Origin: Arenicellales bacterium
Lineage (GTDB): Bacteria; Pseudomonadota; Gammaproteobacteria; Arenicellales; JAANXG01
Assembly (NCBI GenBank): GCA_030066885.1
Contig: JASJAT010000048.1
Location: 1-56,373 of the forward strand
Reading direction: 5' to 3'
Length of the DNA stretch: 56,373 bases
Of the stretch, positions 8,207-16,993 are shown piece by piece. Under the pieces are notes generated by a model. It worked only from the letters and a program-made list of their open reading frames with translations, had not been told where the DNA came from and ran no database searches. The position numbers and the translations under genes were made by a program. The first letter of the stretch is position 1. Each line of letters begins with the position of its first letter.

Positions 8207-9026
8207 AGACTGGCACAGTCATATGTTCCAGTAAGTGATGAGTTACCCCACCCAGAATTCTTTCACGCAAACGGGTATGTCCATAAGCGCCAGTAACCAA
8301 TAGATCCGTTGAAAGGTCCGCCGCCTGTGAAAGCAGGATATCGCCGGCAGAGATCTGTTTATTATGCACACAATTCGTTTCTGCTTTGATGCCGTGCCGG
8401 GCCAAATAGGCGCCGATATCGGCTCCTGGAATATCGCCCTCGTCCACCTCTCCCTGCTCAGGATTGATTAGCAAAACCTCCACATGTTGGGCACGTTTCA
8501 TTAACGGTAAGGCATCCTTAGCGGCGCGCGCTGACTCCATACTGCCATTCCACGCTAGCATAACGTTGTCGGGCAATTCTTTTTTTACTCCTATATAGGG
8601 TACCACCAGGCATGGAGCCCCGGCTTCAAGTACAACGTGGTCCGCTACCTCTGTACTCATATCATCCAGGTCGCTGGGATTGCTCTGACCTAGCACAACC
8701 AAGTCACAATAGCGTGCGTGTTCGTTCAAGGTGTTTATTACATTCCCTTCTACTAACCTCCATTCAAACGAAACCCCGCTGCTGCTTGCGATATTTTCGC
8801 AAGTACTTTTCGCTTGCGCTGCACTTTCGAGCATGGCCTGTCTGGCGGTTTTGATGACTTCTGCGCCAATGGGTACTTCAGCGTAAACCGGAATGGTATA
8901 GGTCGGCACTATAAACAACGCGATAAGGTGCGCTTCGAATTCTTTCGTTAGCGCGACCGCAGCTTTAAATCTGTTTTCATTCGCCGAGCTGTTGTCGACA
9001 TGCGCTAATATGGTTGCGATTGACAT
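8193..9026 (-). CDS. Tandem universal stress protein
   Basis: 277 residues with two Usp domains (about 1-145 and 150-277). The first begins SIATILAHVDNSSANENRFKAA; the second begins with LAWNGSMESARAA. The second keeps the nucleotide-binding pattern G-x2-G-x9-G in GAYGHTRLRERILGG, followed by HLLEHMTVPVFMSH. Tandem Usp proteins are cytoplasmic, ATP-binding stress proteins often induced by low oxygen. The perfect FNR box upstream supports that here. The 3' end overlaps the antiporter remnant on the other strand by 14 bases. Confidence 0.92.
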   Translation of the reverse strand: MSIATILAHVDNSSANENRFKAAVALTKEFEAHLIALFIVPTYTIPVYAEVPIGAEVIKTARQAMLESAAQAKSTCENIASSSGVSFEWRLVEGNVINTLNEHARYCDLVVLGQSNPSDLDDMSTEVADHVVLEAGAPCLVVPYIGVKKELPDNVMLAWNGSMESARAAKDALPLMKRAQHVEVLLINPEQGEVDEGDIPGADIGAYLARHGIKAETNCVHNKQISAGDILLSQAADLSTDLLVTGAYGHTRLRERILGGVTHHLLEHMTVPVFMSH

Positions 9027-9057
9027 GACATCACATCACCGATGTTGTTCGCGATAA

Positions 9058-9099
9058 AGCATATTATCTAATTAGAGTCGGGTTGTTGATCCATATCAA
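9058..9099 (-). promoter_or_regulatory. FNR/ANR-type promoter for the tandem Usp gene
   Basis: TTGATCCATATCAA at 9086-9099 is a perfect FNR-type box. Read on the minus strand, a TATGCT -10 candidate lies at 9063-9058 with its centre 32 bases away (class II geometry). A better hexamer, TAATAT (9066-9061), is 29 bases away. The Usp start codon is 60 bases downstream of the box. FNR or ANR control of Usp genes is known in other proteobacteria; here it is inferred from sequence. Confidence 0.68.
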
Positions 9100-9189
9100 T
9101 GTCCACACTTTGTTTTTGGTTCTTGGCTGATAACTGTCTACATTCGACTCGACAATAACTGTCAAAGATAGAATCGTACGTGAGAATGC

Positions 9190-9217
9190 TTGTTTGTCGT
9201 TCCTTGAACGCTATAAG
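9190..9217 (+). promoter_or_regulatory. Possible sigma-70 promoter for the 9.3-19.2 kb cluster
   Basis: TTGTTT (9190-9195) and TATAAG (9212-9217) are separated by 16 bases. They lie about 70 bases before the first gene of the envelope cluster (start 9288). The match is moderate, and no other hexamer pair in 9100-9287 looked better by eye. Confidence 0.35.
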
Positions 9218-9287
9218 GCTTTTACCTAAGATGGTTTAAGCTAAAATTTTAAGAGGTGGTTTATATCAGCTCTACGAACAACTGAAG

Positions 9288-9689
9288 ATGAAACTAAAAA
9301 ATTACCGATTGACCTTTTTGGGCTTAGTCCTTTTCGCTACCGGGGCTTGGGCGCAATCTGTGGATATAATGGAGGAGATAAAAAACGCCTCGCCACAAGA
9401 ACGCGCTGAGGCGCAAGCAGAAGTGCTTACCGATGTGCTCGAGCTGACTCCAAGACAAGCCGAAAAACTAGTAGAAATCAATCTCAATTATTCTAATCAA
9501 ATACAACAAATGATCGATAAAGGTGTCCAAGATGATGTGTTGTTTACCAGTATCCAAGAGTTATCGAGACGTAAAGACGAAGAAATAAAAGGTTTGTTAA
9601 CCAAAGAACAGATTTACCGTTACGAAGCGCATAAAGTAAATCTTCAGAAAATGGTGGAAGACGTAATCCAGAAACACGCCCCTAAATAA
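9288..9689 (+). CDS. Small exported helical protein, first gene of the stator-vWA cluster
   Basis: 133 residues. It has a clear signal peptide (MKLKN basic start, hydrophobic core to about residue 20, AWAQS cleavage). The mature part is helical and charged and contains VLELTPRQAEKLVEIN. The LTxxQ-like stretch recalls the Spy/CpxP or DUF3347-like periplasmic helical proteins, but similarity is too slight for a family call. No cysteine, metal or catalytic motif is visible. It is followed after seven bases by the next gene. The function is unknown; a periplasmic helper of the downstream membrane complex is a guess. Confidence 0.75.
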   Translation: MKLKNYRLTFLGLVLFATGAWAQSVDIMEEIKNASPQERAEAQAEVLTDVLELTPRQAEKLVEINLNYSNQIQQMIDKGVQDDVLFTSIQELSRRKDEEIKGLLTKEQIYRYEAHKVNLQKMVEDVIQKHAPK

Positions 9690-9696
9690 GTAAACA

Positions 9697-10554
9697 ATGA
9701 TGGAGTTCAGGTATATCAAGTTCATCAGTGGGGTCGCTGTAGCCATATGGCTAGGGTGGTTACCTATGCTTGCGATTGCCGATTCTTTGGCGGAACTTGA
9801 GTCTGCTCGCCAGAAGCTAGCGGCGGCTCACGCTGCAGTGGTCACGGCAAAGGGGGAGTTCAGAACCTTGCTCGATCAGGGTGGTCTTACCCAATCTGAA
9901 AAGGAAGATTTTCAAGTCTATTTAACCAGGCTGGAACAAGTCGTTGTGGATAATTGTGAAGCGGTATTGAAGTTGAAAGTAGCGCTCGGTGATAACTCGT
10001 CAGAAGCCGGGTGTAGCTTCAATCGTGCTGCGTCCGCTGGAGCAGTTTCGTTTCCAGATGAGCGTACAGAGGATGAGCGTGTGATTGCCCTTGATGGTCA
10101 GCTTGCCAAGTCGATGTCCGATTTCGATGAACTCTTGCTACGGGAGATGGAAGAGCTCAAACGAAGGCAGTCCAGTGCTCCAGATGGCGGAGGCGGTGCA
10201 GGGGGAGCTGGTGGGGACGGCCAGGGTGAAGGCGGCACAGAGGGAGTTGCGGCAAGGGACAAAGGTGAGGGTGATGAAAGCCGTACCCAGCCAAGTCAAT
10301 CTGAACCAACAGGACAACAACAAACCGCGTCACGCCAATCCGGCGACGAACAATCAGCTGGAAATGGGGGGCAGAACAACGATAACACAACGACGCAGAC
10401 AAAGCGGGACGCGCCACCGGAGGACAGTGATGATGATATTGTTGCCAGGCAACTGCGCGAGGCGGCCGAGAGCGAAACCGACCCCGAATTGCGTGAGAAA
10501 TTGTGGGAAGAATATCGCCGTTACAAAGCGGATACTGCAACGAAAGCAAACTAA
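9697..10554 (+). CDS. Exported protein with disordered Gly/Gln/Ser linker
   Basis: 285 residues. A signal peptide or N-terminal anchor occupies about residues 7-28 (GVAVAIWLGWLPMLAIA). A helical region, probably coiled coil, follows at about 29-90, with two cysteines nearby (C88 and C106, approximate). A second helix is at about 125-160. Residues 160-245 are a low-complexity linker rich in Gly, Gln, Ser, Asp and Asn. The protein ends in a charged helix with DDDIVARQLREAAE and LREKLWEEYRRYK. I recognise no family. The architecture suits a flexible periplasmic linker or adaptor. Its spacing of seven bases from the upstream gene suggests one transcript. Confidence 0.75.
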   Translation: MMEFRYIKFISGVAVAIWLGWLPMLAIADSLAELESARQKLAAAHAAVVTAKGEFRTLLDQGGLTQSEKEDFQVYLTRLEQVVVDNCEAVLKLKVALGDNSSEAGCSFNRAASAGAVSFPDERTEDERVIALDGQLAKSMSDFDELLLREMEELKRRQSSAPDGGGGAGGAGGDGQGEGGTEGVAARDKGEGDESRTQPSQSEPTGQQQTASRQSGDEQSAGNGGQNNDNTTTQTKRDAPPEDSDDDIVARQLREAAESETDPELREKLWEEYRRYKADTATKAN

Positions 10555-10701
10555 CCCGCATATTTGCTAATGTGGCCCGTGTCGTGGCGTTTAAATTCGT
10601 CAAATACTGACCCAAATTTACTCAATGGTTGATACTTCGACGTTACAGTTTATCCTTGTGGTCGGCCTGCCTCGGTGCAACAAGCGGGCTCATGGGCGGC
10701 T

Positions 10702-12015
10702 ATGATCTGTTCAATTTTGCGTCGAGGAAATTTATTCCCTGCTTTTTTGCTTGTCCTGTTAACGGCATGCCAGACAACCCCCCCTGCTCCGGAGGTTCCC
10801 GACACACCGATCAACAACGCACAGGAGGAAATACCTGAGAACGAGTTGCTCGATCTGGGAATCTACGTTTTAGATCCAGGTCCTATCAGCGATGGGGACC
10901 GGGAACGAGGGATCAACGAAGACGTTCGAAACGCTGAGGCTCGATTTATCGCTGTTCATTTGAGGAACACGATACAGCAAACAGGGCATTGGGGTGCGGT
11001 ACGGGTCATACCGACGCAATCGGAAGTAGTGGAGGTTGTGGTCACAGGTGAAATCAAGAAGTCGGATGGGGAGGTTTTAGAGCTCCAAATAGATGCGTAT
11101 GACGCCACCGGAACCCATTGGTTTAGTAAAAAGTATGAGAAGCGGGTTCCAATAACCGCTTACGACGGCACAAAGGAAGGCGAAATATTTCAAGATGTGT
11201 ACAACCGGATAGCCAACGATTTGTATTGGAAAAAGGCAGAGCTTTCAACGGAGAAGATAGAAAAGATTCATCGTGTTGCCAGATTACGCTTCGCAAGCTC
11301 GCTGGCCCCACAAGCGTTCGATGAGCACCTTAAGGCAAGTGATGGGATTTATGAAATCCAGCGCCTGCCGGCGACCGATGATCCGATGTTCGATAGAGTC
11401 TTGCAGATACGCGAACGCGAGTATCTGATGGTTGATGTTGTGAATGGATACTACGACAACCTATACGCGGAGATGTCGCGGCCTTATTTCGATTGGCGTA
11501 GATTGAGCCTGGAAGAAGCGGCTGCTCTGGCGGAACTTAAACGAAAAAGTACCCAACGCTACCTGTTGGGAAGTGCCCTGATTGTAGGCGCTATCGCTAT
11601 AGAGATGTTAGGTGGTAATACAAACACTCAGACCTTGAGAGATGTGATGGTGATCGGCGGTGCAACAACAATAAAAAGTGGTGTCGATTTAGGCGCACAG
11701 AAAAAAATGCATAAAGAAGCGATACGGGAAATGGGGGAATCATTTCAAGCCGAGGTGTCCCCGATGGTGGTAGACATAGAAGGACAAACTACGGAAATTA
11801 CCGGCTCAGCAGAAGAACAATTTATAAAATGGCGTGAGCTTTTGCAGCAAATCTACGAAACAGAGAGGGGGTTGCCGGTGCCGGCAATCCATGGTGAAAA
11901 GCTGGAAGAGCCGAATAAGAGTGTACCCGCTACAGAAGCCAGTGAGAAAGAATCTTCGACACCAGAAACCAAATCTGGGGATTCGGCAACCGACCGGGGA
12001 CAGTATACTTTTTAA
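10702..12015 (+). CDS. Outer-membrane-type lipoprotein of the stator-vWA cluster
   Basis: 437 residues from ATG 10702; the frame is open further upstream to 10675, but the lipoprotein signal fits 10702. The lipobox LTAC puts the lipidated cysteine at residue 23. The following residue is Gln, not Asp, which favours outer-membrane sorting. The mature part starts Pro-rich, then has an alpha/beta region (LGIYVLDPGPISDGDRERG, VVVTGEIKKSDGEVL), a helical middle (residues 190-290) and a short hydrophobic stretch YLLGSALIVGAIAIEML. The tail is low-complexity. The last residues (RGQYTF) are encoded inside an inverted repeat at 11994-12017, so the native C-terminus may have been altered. No family recognised. 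Confidence 0.78.
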   Translation: MICSILRRGNLFPAFLLVLLTACQTTPPAPEVPDTPINNAQEEIPENELLDLGIYVLDPGPISDGDRERGINEDVRNAEARFIAVHLRNTIQQTGHWGAVRVIPTQSEVVEVVVTGEIKKSDGEVLELQIDAYDATGTHWFSKKYEKRVPITAYDGTKEGEIFQDVYNRIANDLYWKKAELSTEKIEKIHRVARLRFASSLAPQAFDEHLKASDGIYEIQRLPATDDPMFDRVLQIREREYLMVDVVNGYYDNLYAEMSRPYFDWRRLSLEEAAALAELKRKSTQRYLLGSALIVGAIAIEMLGGNTNTQTLRDVMVIGGATTIKSGVDLGAQKKMHKEAIREMGESFQAEVSPMVVDIEGQTTEITGSAEEQFIKWRELLQQIYETERGLPVPAIHGEKLEEPNKSVPATEASEKESSTPETKSGDSATDRGQYTF

Positions 12016-12114
12016 CTTAATAAAAGACTGTTGGACCACCGCCCCCGCTACTCGATCGGCACGAGGTGCGCCTCCTACGAGTGAAACACTAGTTAAAAAG
12101 TATACTGTCCCCGG
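11994..12114. repeat. 121-base element with perfect 24-base inverted ends
   Basis: The arms are 11994-12017 (starting CCGGGGACAGTATAC) and 12091-12114, its exact reverse complement over 24 bases. A third partial copy, TATACTGTCCCC, follows at 12134-12145 in the same orientation as the right arm. The internal 73 bases include GCGCCTCCTAC (12068-12078), which recurs inverted in the palindrome at 45805-45815. The element covers the 3' end of the lipoprotein gene and nearly reaches the start of the TPR gene at 12151. It looks like a small non-autonomous mobile or REP-type element; no transposase is seen nearby. Confidence 0.8.
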
Positions 12115-12150
12115 TTTATTCGTGAAATATATATATACTGTCCCCGACCG

Positions 12151-13575
12151 TTGAAACCTAAAGCAAAATCGCCTTCTAACTTGGGCATCCGGACAGTTAT
12201 GTTTATCGTGTTCGGTTGTTTGGTTGCAGTGTTAATCGGTGTCGTGTGGATACTACCGGACTACATTGATGAAGTATCGCTATCCGACGCCACTACAACG
12301 ATTATAGAAAATACGCCCGCCCCCCCAACCGAGACACAGGTCCAGCTAGCTCGTCAAAAACGTGAAGCGGAACGCGCGTTAGGAGAGTTTTTACACCGTC
12401 AAGCCATGTTGGAAGGTCAAGAAGTCGCCACCTGGGGCGGTGAGGATTACGAGCAAACGTTAGCGACACTAGCGGAGGCAGACGCCGCATTCGCCAATGG
12501 TGACTTCACCCTGGCGAATACAAAATACATCACCGCAACTTCTATGCTGAATGGGCTGGAATCGTCGAAGGCTCAGCGCCTGCAGAAAGCCTTGACTGCC
12601 GGGGGGAGAGCCTTATCGGCTTACGATGCAGCTGAGGCAAAAAAACAGTACGAGATCGCGCTGGCGTTAGAACCGCAAAATCAGCAAGCTTTAATAGGAA
12701 GTAAGCGTGCTGCGAATATCGAGCGTCTTGCTGAATTGTTGGGTGAAGCTAAACAACTGGAAGAATCTGAAGACTGGGCGGCTGCGTTACGAGTATATGA
12801 AAGTGCGGTTTCGCTGGACCCCCAGTCTATCGAGGCACAGGAGGGTCTCAACAAGGTGGCAACGGAAATTGAGACACAACGTTTCCACGGCGCCATGTCC
12901 GAAGCATTGTCGGCAATACAGCGTGGTAAATTTGATGTAGCGCGGGAAGCGCTGTCGGAGGCAACTAAACTAAAGCCGAAGTCGTCAGATGTCGTAGATG
13001 CCCAGAAAAGACTACAGCTGGCAGTGCAACAACACCGCATCTCAACACACCGCGAGAACGCAAAAACATTCGAAGACGCTGAGCGTTGGCACGAGGCGGC
13101 CAAAGAATTTGAAGCTGTTTTAGTCATAGACCCACAAGCGCAGTTTGCCTCCCGGGGTCTTTCACAAAGCCTCCAACTGGCCCGGTTGCATGATCAATTG
13201 GATAGTTATATCCGGCACCCGGAAAGGCTACAGTCGGAGGAACCTCGATCTAACGCACGTGCGCTTGTTGATGTTCTGGCTTCGATGCAGGAAACGGGTC
13301 CAATTCTGGATGAGAAGTATCGGCAGTTAGTAACAATTTTGGAATTGGCCGAGACCCCGGTGAATGTGGTGTTGCACTCGGACGAGATGACCGAAGTCAG
13401 CATCGATCGGGTCGGAAGTTTCGGTCGCTTCAAGGAATCTACAGTAACATTGCTACCCGGAACCTACGTGGCTCGGGGAACTCGTGTCGGGTACCGTGAT
13501 GTGCTTCTGGAGTTTTCCATCACTATTGGTGCTTCAGAACTTGCAGTGACCATTCAATGTGAGGAGAAAATTTGA
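12151..13575 (+). CDS. Membrane-anchored TPR protein with PEGA-like end
   Basis: 474 residues, from TTG 12151, the first usable start after the repeat. One membrane helix lies at about residues 14-36 (VMFIVFGCLVAVLIGVVWIL), so most of the protein is periplasmic. A long helical region follows with several tetratricopeptide-like repeats between about 130 and 345, e.g. SAYDAAEAKKQYEIALALEPQNQ and DWAAALRVYESAVSLDPQS. The last 70 residues are beta-rich and contain LLPGTYVARGTRVGYRDV, which resembles the PEGA repeats of the next gene product. The ribosome site before the TTG is weak because the repeat copy sits there. It overlaps the next gene by four bases. Confidence 0.82.
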   Translation: MKPKAKSPSNLGIRTVMFIVFGCLVAVLIGVVWILPDYIDEVSLSDATTTIIENTPAPPTETQVQLARQKREAERALGEFLHRQAMLEGQEVATWGGEDYEQTLATLAEADAAFANGDFTLANTKYITATSMLNGLESSKAQRLQKALTAGGRALSAYDAAEAKKQYEIALALEPQNQQALIGSKRAANIERLAELLGEAKQLEESEDWAAALRVYESAVSLDPQSIEAQEGLNKVATEIETQRFHGAMSEALSAIQRGKFDVAREALSEATKLKPKSSDVVDAQKRLQLAVQQHRISTHRENAKTFEDAERWHEAAKEFEAVLVIDPQAQFASRGLSQSLQLARLHDQLDSYIRHPERLQSEEPRSNARALVDVLASMQETGPILDEKYRQLVTILELAETPVNVVLHSDEMTEVSIDRVGSFGRFKESTVTLLPGTYVARGTRVGYRDVLLEFSITIGASELAVTIQCEEKI

Positions 13576-15923
13576 AACCGGTCACGGTCATCACAGAGGA
13601 TGGGCAGACAGCGCAATGCACGGAGGCGGATCAACTGGTCATCGGTGGAAGCGACGCCAGAATTCCGCTTCCCGGTGACAGCAGCAACAACGAATATGCT
13701 CACTTAGAGAACCGCGATGGGCATATTTGGCTGGTTCCGCGAACGCCAACTGTCGCGATAGAGCTCAACCAGAAAAAAGTCGACCAGGCGATTCCGCTAA
13801 GAGATGGGGACCGGGTCACTATCGGTAGTGCCACGATGGTGGTCAATCTGGAAAATAATACCCTGCGAATTCGTAAGGCGGTATCGCCGGGAAGTTTACA
13901 GCCGAATCGCTCTACACAACCTTCCGAGCAAAGGGCACATCGGCCCCGACGGTTACGCCTTTTTAAATTGGCGTTGCTCGCTACCTTCCTGTCGTTGGTG
14001 TTGGTTGCCAGTTTTGTTTTTTTTGCTACGCCGATCTCGATCGCCGTAAAACCCGAACCCGAGCAATTGGAATTAAACGGTTTTCCACCACCTGTTCAAT
14101 TACGAGATCGCTACTTGGTTCTGCCGGGAAAGTATCAAATCCGTGCTTCTAAACCGGGGTATGAACTGCTGAATGAAACCGTCGCAATTGAACGCGGGGA
14201 ATTTACTACGCTGAATTACACACTTGAGAAGTTACCCGGCCGGATAAGCATCCGTTCGCAACCTGAAAACGCTAACGTAACGTTGAATGGTAGTTCCATC
14301 GGTGTCACCCCTTTGGTGCAGCAACGTATCCCGGCGGGGCGGCATAACCTGGTCCTATCGGCTCAGCGCTATCAAAACGCAGAAATGATACTGGACGTGG
14401 AGGGTATGGATCGGGAACAAGTACTTAATATAGAGCTTTCCCCAGATTGGGCACCGGTATCTTTTCGCTCGGAACCTGCAGATGCATCAGTTCAGGTCGA
14501 CGGTGAAACACTCGGTACGACACCCTTTACTGCGGATCTGTTGTCTGGAGTACACCTTGCCACCTTTAAACTTCCACGCCATCAATCTGAGACTGTCGAA
14601 TTTACCGTAGTGGCGGGGGAGGCGCTGGCTATCCCAATGACCGTGCTCATCCCAACTCCGGGAAAACTGACGGTGACAAGTAAACCCGAGGACGCAACCG
14701 TTACTGTTGATAATGTCTATCAGGGTAGAACACCGCTGGATCTGATGTTGACCCCTGATGTCGATCACAGCATTACGTTAGCTAAGGCGGGGCACGTGGT
14801 TGTTACACGAAGTGTAAATATGGAGGCTGCAGAGGAAAGGCAGATGTCTATCGAGTTGCCCGAAGAGGTCGGTGTGATTTTCATTACCAGTGACCCAGCG
14901 GACGCGAATCTATTTGTAAATGGCAAGGCCTATGGTCGCGCTACCCAGCGCTTGCGGTTGACTACGCGCGAGCATACGTTGGAGTTTCGAAAACCGGGAT
15001 ATAAAACACATCGCGTTACGCTTACACCCCGAGCTGGGGTGAGTAAGGAACTGTCAATTACCCTCAGCCCGGTAGGTACAGCTTCTGCACCCGCCCTGGC
15101 ACCTACTGTTCGAACCGGTGACGGCCAAGAATTGAAGCTGATCGAGCCGGGTCAGTTCACTATGGGTGCATCGCGCCGGGAACAGGGACGGAGAGCGAAC
15201 GAAAACCTGCGCCGTGTCGAGTTGAGCCGACCTTACTATCTAGGTGTAAAGGAGGTAACCAATGCGGAGTTCCGACGTTTTAAATCTGCACACAGCTCGG
15301 GTTCTGCGTACGGCCGAAGCCTTGATCTGGATAATCAACCCGTAGTTAACGTAAGCTGGGGTGATGCGGTAGCGTATTTGAATTGGCTAAGTGAAAAAGA
15401 TGGTTTGCCACCAGCTTATCGAAAGAATGGGGACAAATGGGAGCAAATTCGGCCGGTGGGTAAAGGTTATCGCTTGCCAACCGAAGCTGAATGGGCGAAC
15501 GCAGCACGCTTTAGTGCAGGCAAAACGAGAAAATACGCTTGGGATGGCAGTTATCCACCGAGTACGAGAGTTGAGAACTTCGCTGACAAATCCGCGGCTG
15601 ATCTGCTGCCATACAGCTTATCTTCATATAACGATGCATTCGCCGTAGCTGCGCCGGTCGGAAGCTTTCCTCCATCCCAGATTGGGCTCTACGATATTGG
15701 CGGTAACGTGGCAGAATGGGTAAATGACTACTATGCTGTCTACCCGTCAGAGGTCAGCACTGTGGTAAAAGATCCAATTGGACCAAATACAGGTAGGCAC
15801 TACGTAATTCGCGGTGCCGGATGGAAGGATTCGACCATCAGTGAGCTGCGCTTAAGTTTTCGTGACTACGGGGACGGTCCAAGAAACGATGTTGGTTTCA
15901 GAATTGCCCGTTATGCAAAATAG
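13572..15923 (+). CDS. FHA-like / multi-PEGA / FGE-fold membrane protein
   Basis: 783 residues from TTG 13572, with GAGGAG just upstream. In order: a cytoplasmic beta domain resembling FHA (about 10-100, GDRVTIGSATMVV); a membrane helix at 131-152; five PEGA-like repeats at about 160-500 (e.g. RSQPENANVTLNGSSIGVTPL, TSKPEDATVTVDN); and a formylglycine-generating-enzyme fold at about 520-783 (EPGQFTMGAS, VNVSWGDAVAYLNW, YRLPTEAEWANAAR, GLYDIGGNVAEWVND, VIRGAGWKD, DVGFRIAR). The sulfatase-modifying enzymes need cysteines near the C-terminus, and none is present in that region, so a structural or binding role is more likely than catalysis. FHA implies a phosphothreonine partner, but the assignment is weak. 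Confidence 0.88.
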   Translation: MKPVTVITEDGQTAQCTEADQLVIGGSDARIPLPGDSSNNEYAHLENRDGHIWLVPRTPTVAIELNQKKVDQAIPLRDGDRVTIGSATMVVNLENNTLRIRKAVSPGSLQPNRSTQPSEQRAHRPRRLRLFKLALLATFLSLVLVASFVFFATPISIAVKPEPEQLELNGFPPPVQLRDRYLVLPGKYQIRASKPGYELLNETVAIERGEFTTLNYTLEKLPGRISIRSQPENANVTLNGSSIGVTPLVQQRIPAGRHNLVLSAQRYQNAEMILDVEGMDREQVLNIELSPDWAPVSFRSEPADASVQVDGETLGTTPFTADLLSGVHLATFKLPRHQSETVEFTVVAGEALAIPMTVLIPTPGKLTVTSKPEDATVTVDNVYQGRTPLDLMLTPDVDHSITLAKAGHVVVTRSVNMEAAEERQMSIELPEEVGVIFITSDPADANLFVNGKAYGRATQRLRLTTREHTLEFRKPGYKTHRVTLTPRAGVSKELSITLSPVGTASAPALAPTVRTGDGQELKLIEPGQFTMGASRREQGRRANENLRRVELSRPYYLGVKEVTNAEFRRFKSAHSSGSAYGRSLDLDNQPVVNVSWGDAVAYLNWLSEKDGLPPAYRKNGDKWEQIRPVGKGYRLPTEAEWANAARFSAGKTRKYAWDGSYPPSTRVENFADKSAADLLPYSLSSYNDAFAVAAPVGSFPPSQIGLYDIGGNVAEWVNDYYAVYPSEVSTVVKDPIGPNTGRHYVIRGAGWKDSTISELRLSFRDYGDGPRNDVGFRIARYAK

Positions 15924-16143
15924 CCTACAGATAAAAAGGACTTCGTTAGCTCTCGGCTTGGCGTTATTGACTAGCTTGACGTTGGGTCAAGAGACTGCGA
16001 CAGAGGATATGACAGAACCCGAGGAAAGCACATCAAAAAATCAGAGCCGTGAGGAGACCGGGGGAACGGAAGTTCCAACCCAATTTATACCAAAAGAAAC
16101 GATTTCGCCTGACAGCGTCATTGCGTTCCCGGCAGATATCTAG
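15913..16143 (+). CDS. Small exported protein of the stator-vWA cluster
   Basis: 76 residues from ATG 15913, overlapping the end of the FGE-fold gene by 11 bases in another frame. A signal peptide (IKRTSLALGLALLTSLTLGQE) is followed by an acidic, Thr/Glu-rich disordered stretch and a conserved-looking tail, ISPDSVIAFPADI. The frame is open further upstream, but only within the preceding gene. No family recognised. Its place directly before the channel gene suggests a small periplasmic partner of that complex. Confidence 0.68.
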   Translation: MQNSLQIKRTSLALGLALLTSLTLGQETATEDMTEPEESTSKNQSREETGGTEVPTQFIPKETISPDSVIAFPADI

Positions 16144-16160
16144 AACTTAAACCACACCCT

Positions 16161-16964
16161 ATGAAAAAAGCCATTCCCATAGAATTCGTTTATCAGGTGT
16201 TCTCTTTGTTGATAGCGATCATTATCATCCACGCGGTATACGTCGCCGTAATCCGACCTAACGCAGATGCTTTCATAGCCCGTGAGGTTGCACAAATGAA
16301 GGCGAATCCTGAATACGTTCCACAAAGATCACTTTTCGTAGTAATTCGTGATTTCGAGCAAGAGGCTTGCTTTATTTTGGCATTGTGGGCTTTTGCGATT
16401 ATGGCCTACAAAGGGTACGGAACGTATAGAGAACGTAAATTGCTGGACAATGATTTAATTGGCGATGGCCATAATCGGCCCGACGGTACTCTAGACACGG
16501 CCAAGCTGTCGAACCATTTAGATGCACTACCCTACAGGGCCCAGGAGATGTTGCTACCAAGGGTAATCAGTGCTGCGTTGTTGCGTTTTTCAGCGACGGG
16601 TAGTGTCCAAGACGCGTCTGCTGCGACGCGCGAGATATCTCAAACCGAAGCTGAGAAGCTCGAGTCTGAACTGTCGATCATACGCTACATCGCCTGGGCG
16701 ATTCCTTCGATCGGGTTTATTGGAACCGTTCGGGGCATTAGCGATGCCCTGTCGCAAGCACACCGCGCAGTGGAAGGTGATATTACCGGTGTTACGCAGA
16801 GCTTGGGTGTTGCGTTTAATTCAACCTTTGTCGCGCTGGCGATCAGTATCGTCGTTATGTTCTTTGTCCATCAGTTACAGCTGGCACAAGAGCGAGTGGT
16901 AGTTGAAACAGAAACTTACTGTGACCGAAACCTTATTCAAAGATTGATGCGGGTGGGCGGCTAG
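16161..16964 (+). CDS. MotA/TolQ/ExbB-type proton channel protein
   Basis: 267 residues. Hydrophobic helices lie at about 12-32, 68-88, 176-194 and 219-240. The last pair carries the family pattern: AIPSIGFIGTVRGISDAL, then SLGVAFNSTFVALAISIVVMFF, matching the GTV...G and T-x-x-A-L pore regions of ExbB and TolQ. The family forms pentamers that use the ion gradient to drive a B-type partner (ExbD, TolR, MotB). No ExbD gene lies beside it. Instead the next two genes encode vWA proteins whose N-terminal helix looks like ExbD. It starts 17 bases after the small exported protein gene. Confidence 0.9.
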   Translation: MKKAIPIEFVYQVFSLLIAIIIIHAVYVAVIRPNADAFIAREVAQMKANPEYVPQRSLFVVIRDFEQEACFILALWAFAIMAYKGYGTYRERKLLDNDLIGDGHNRPDGTLDTAKLSNHLDALPYRAQEMLLPRVISAALLRFSATGSVQDASAATREISQTEAEKLESELSIIRYIAWAIPSIGFIGTVRGISDALSQAHRAVEGDITGVTQSLGVAFNSTFVALAISIVVMFFVHQLQLAQERVVVETETYCDRNLIQRLMRVGG

Positions 16965-16993
16965 ATGGCGACAGCCAAAAACCCAAGCGTGCG

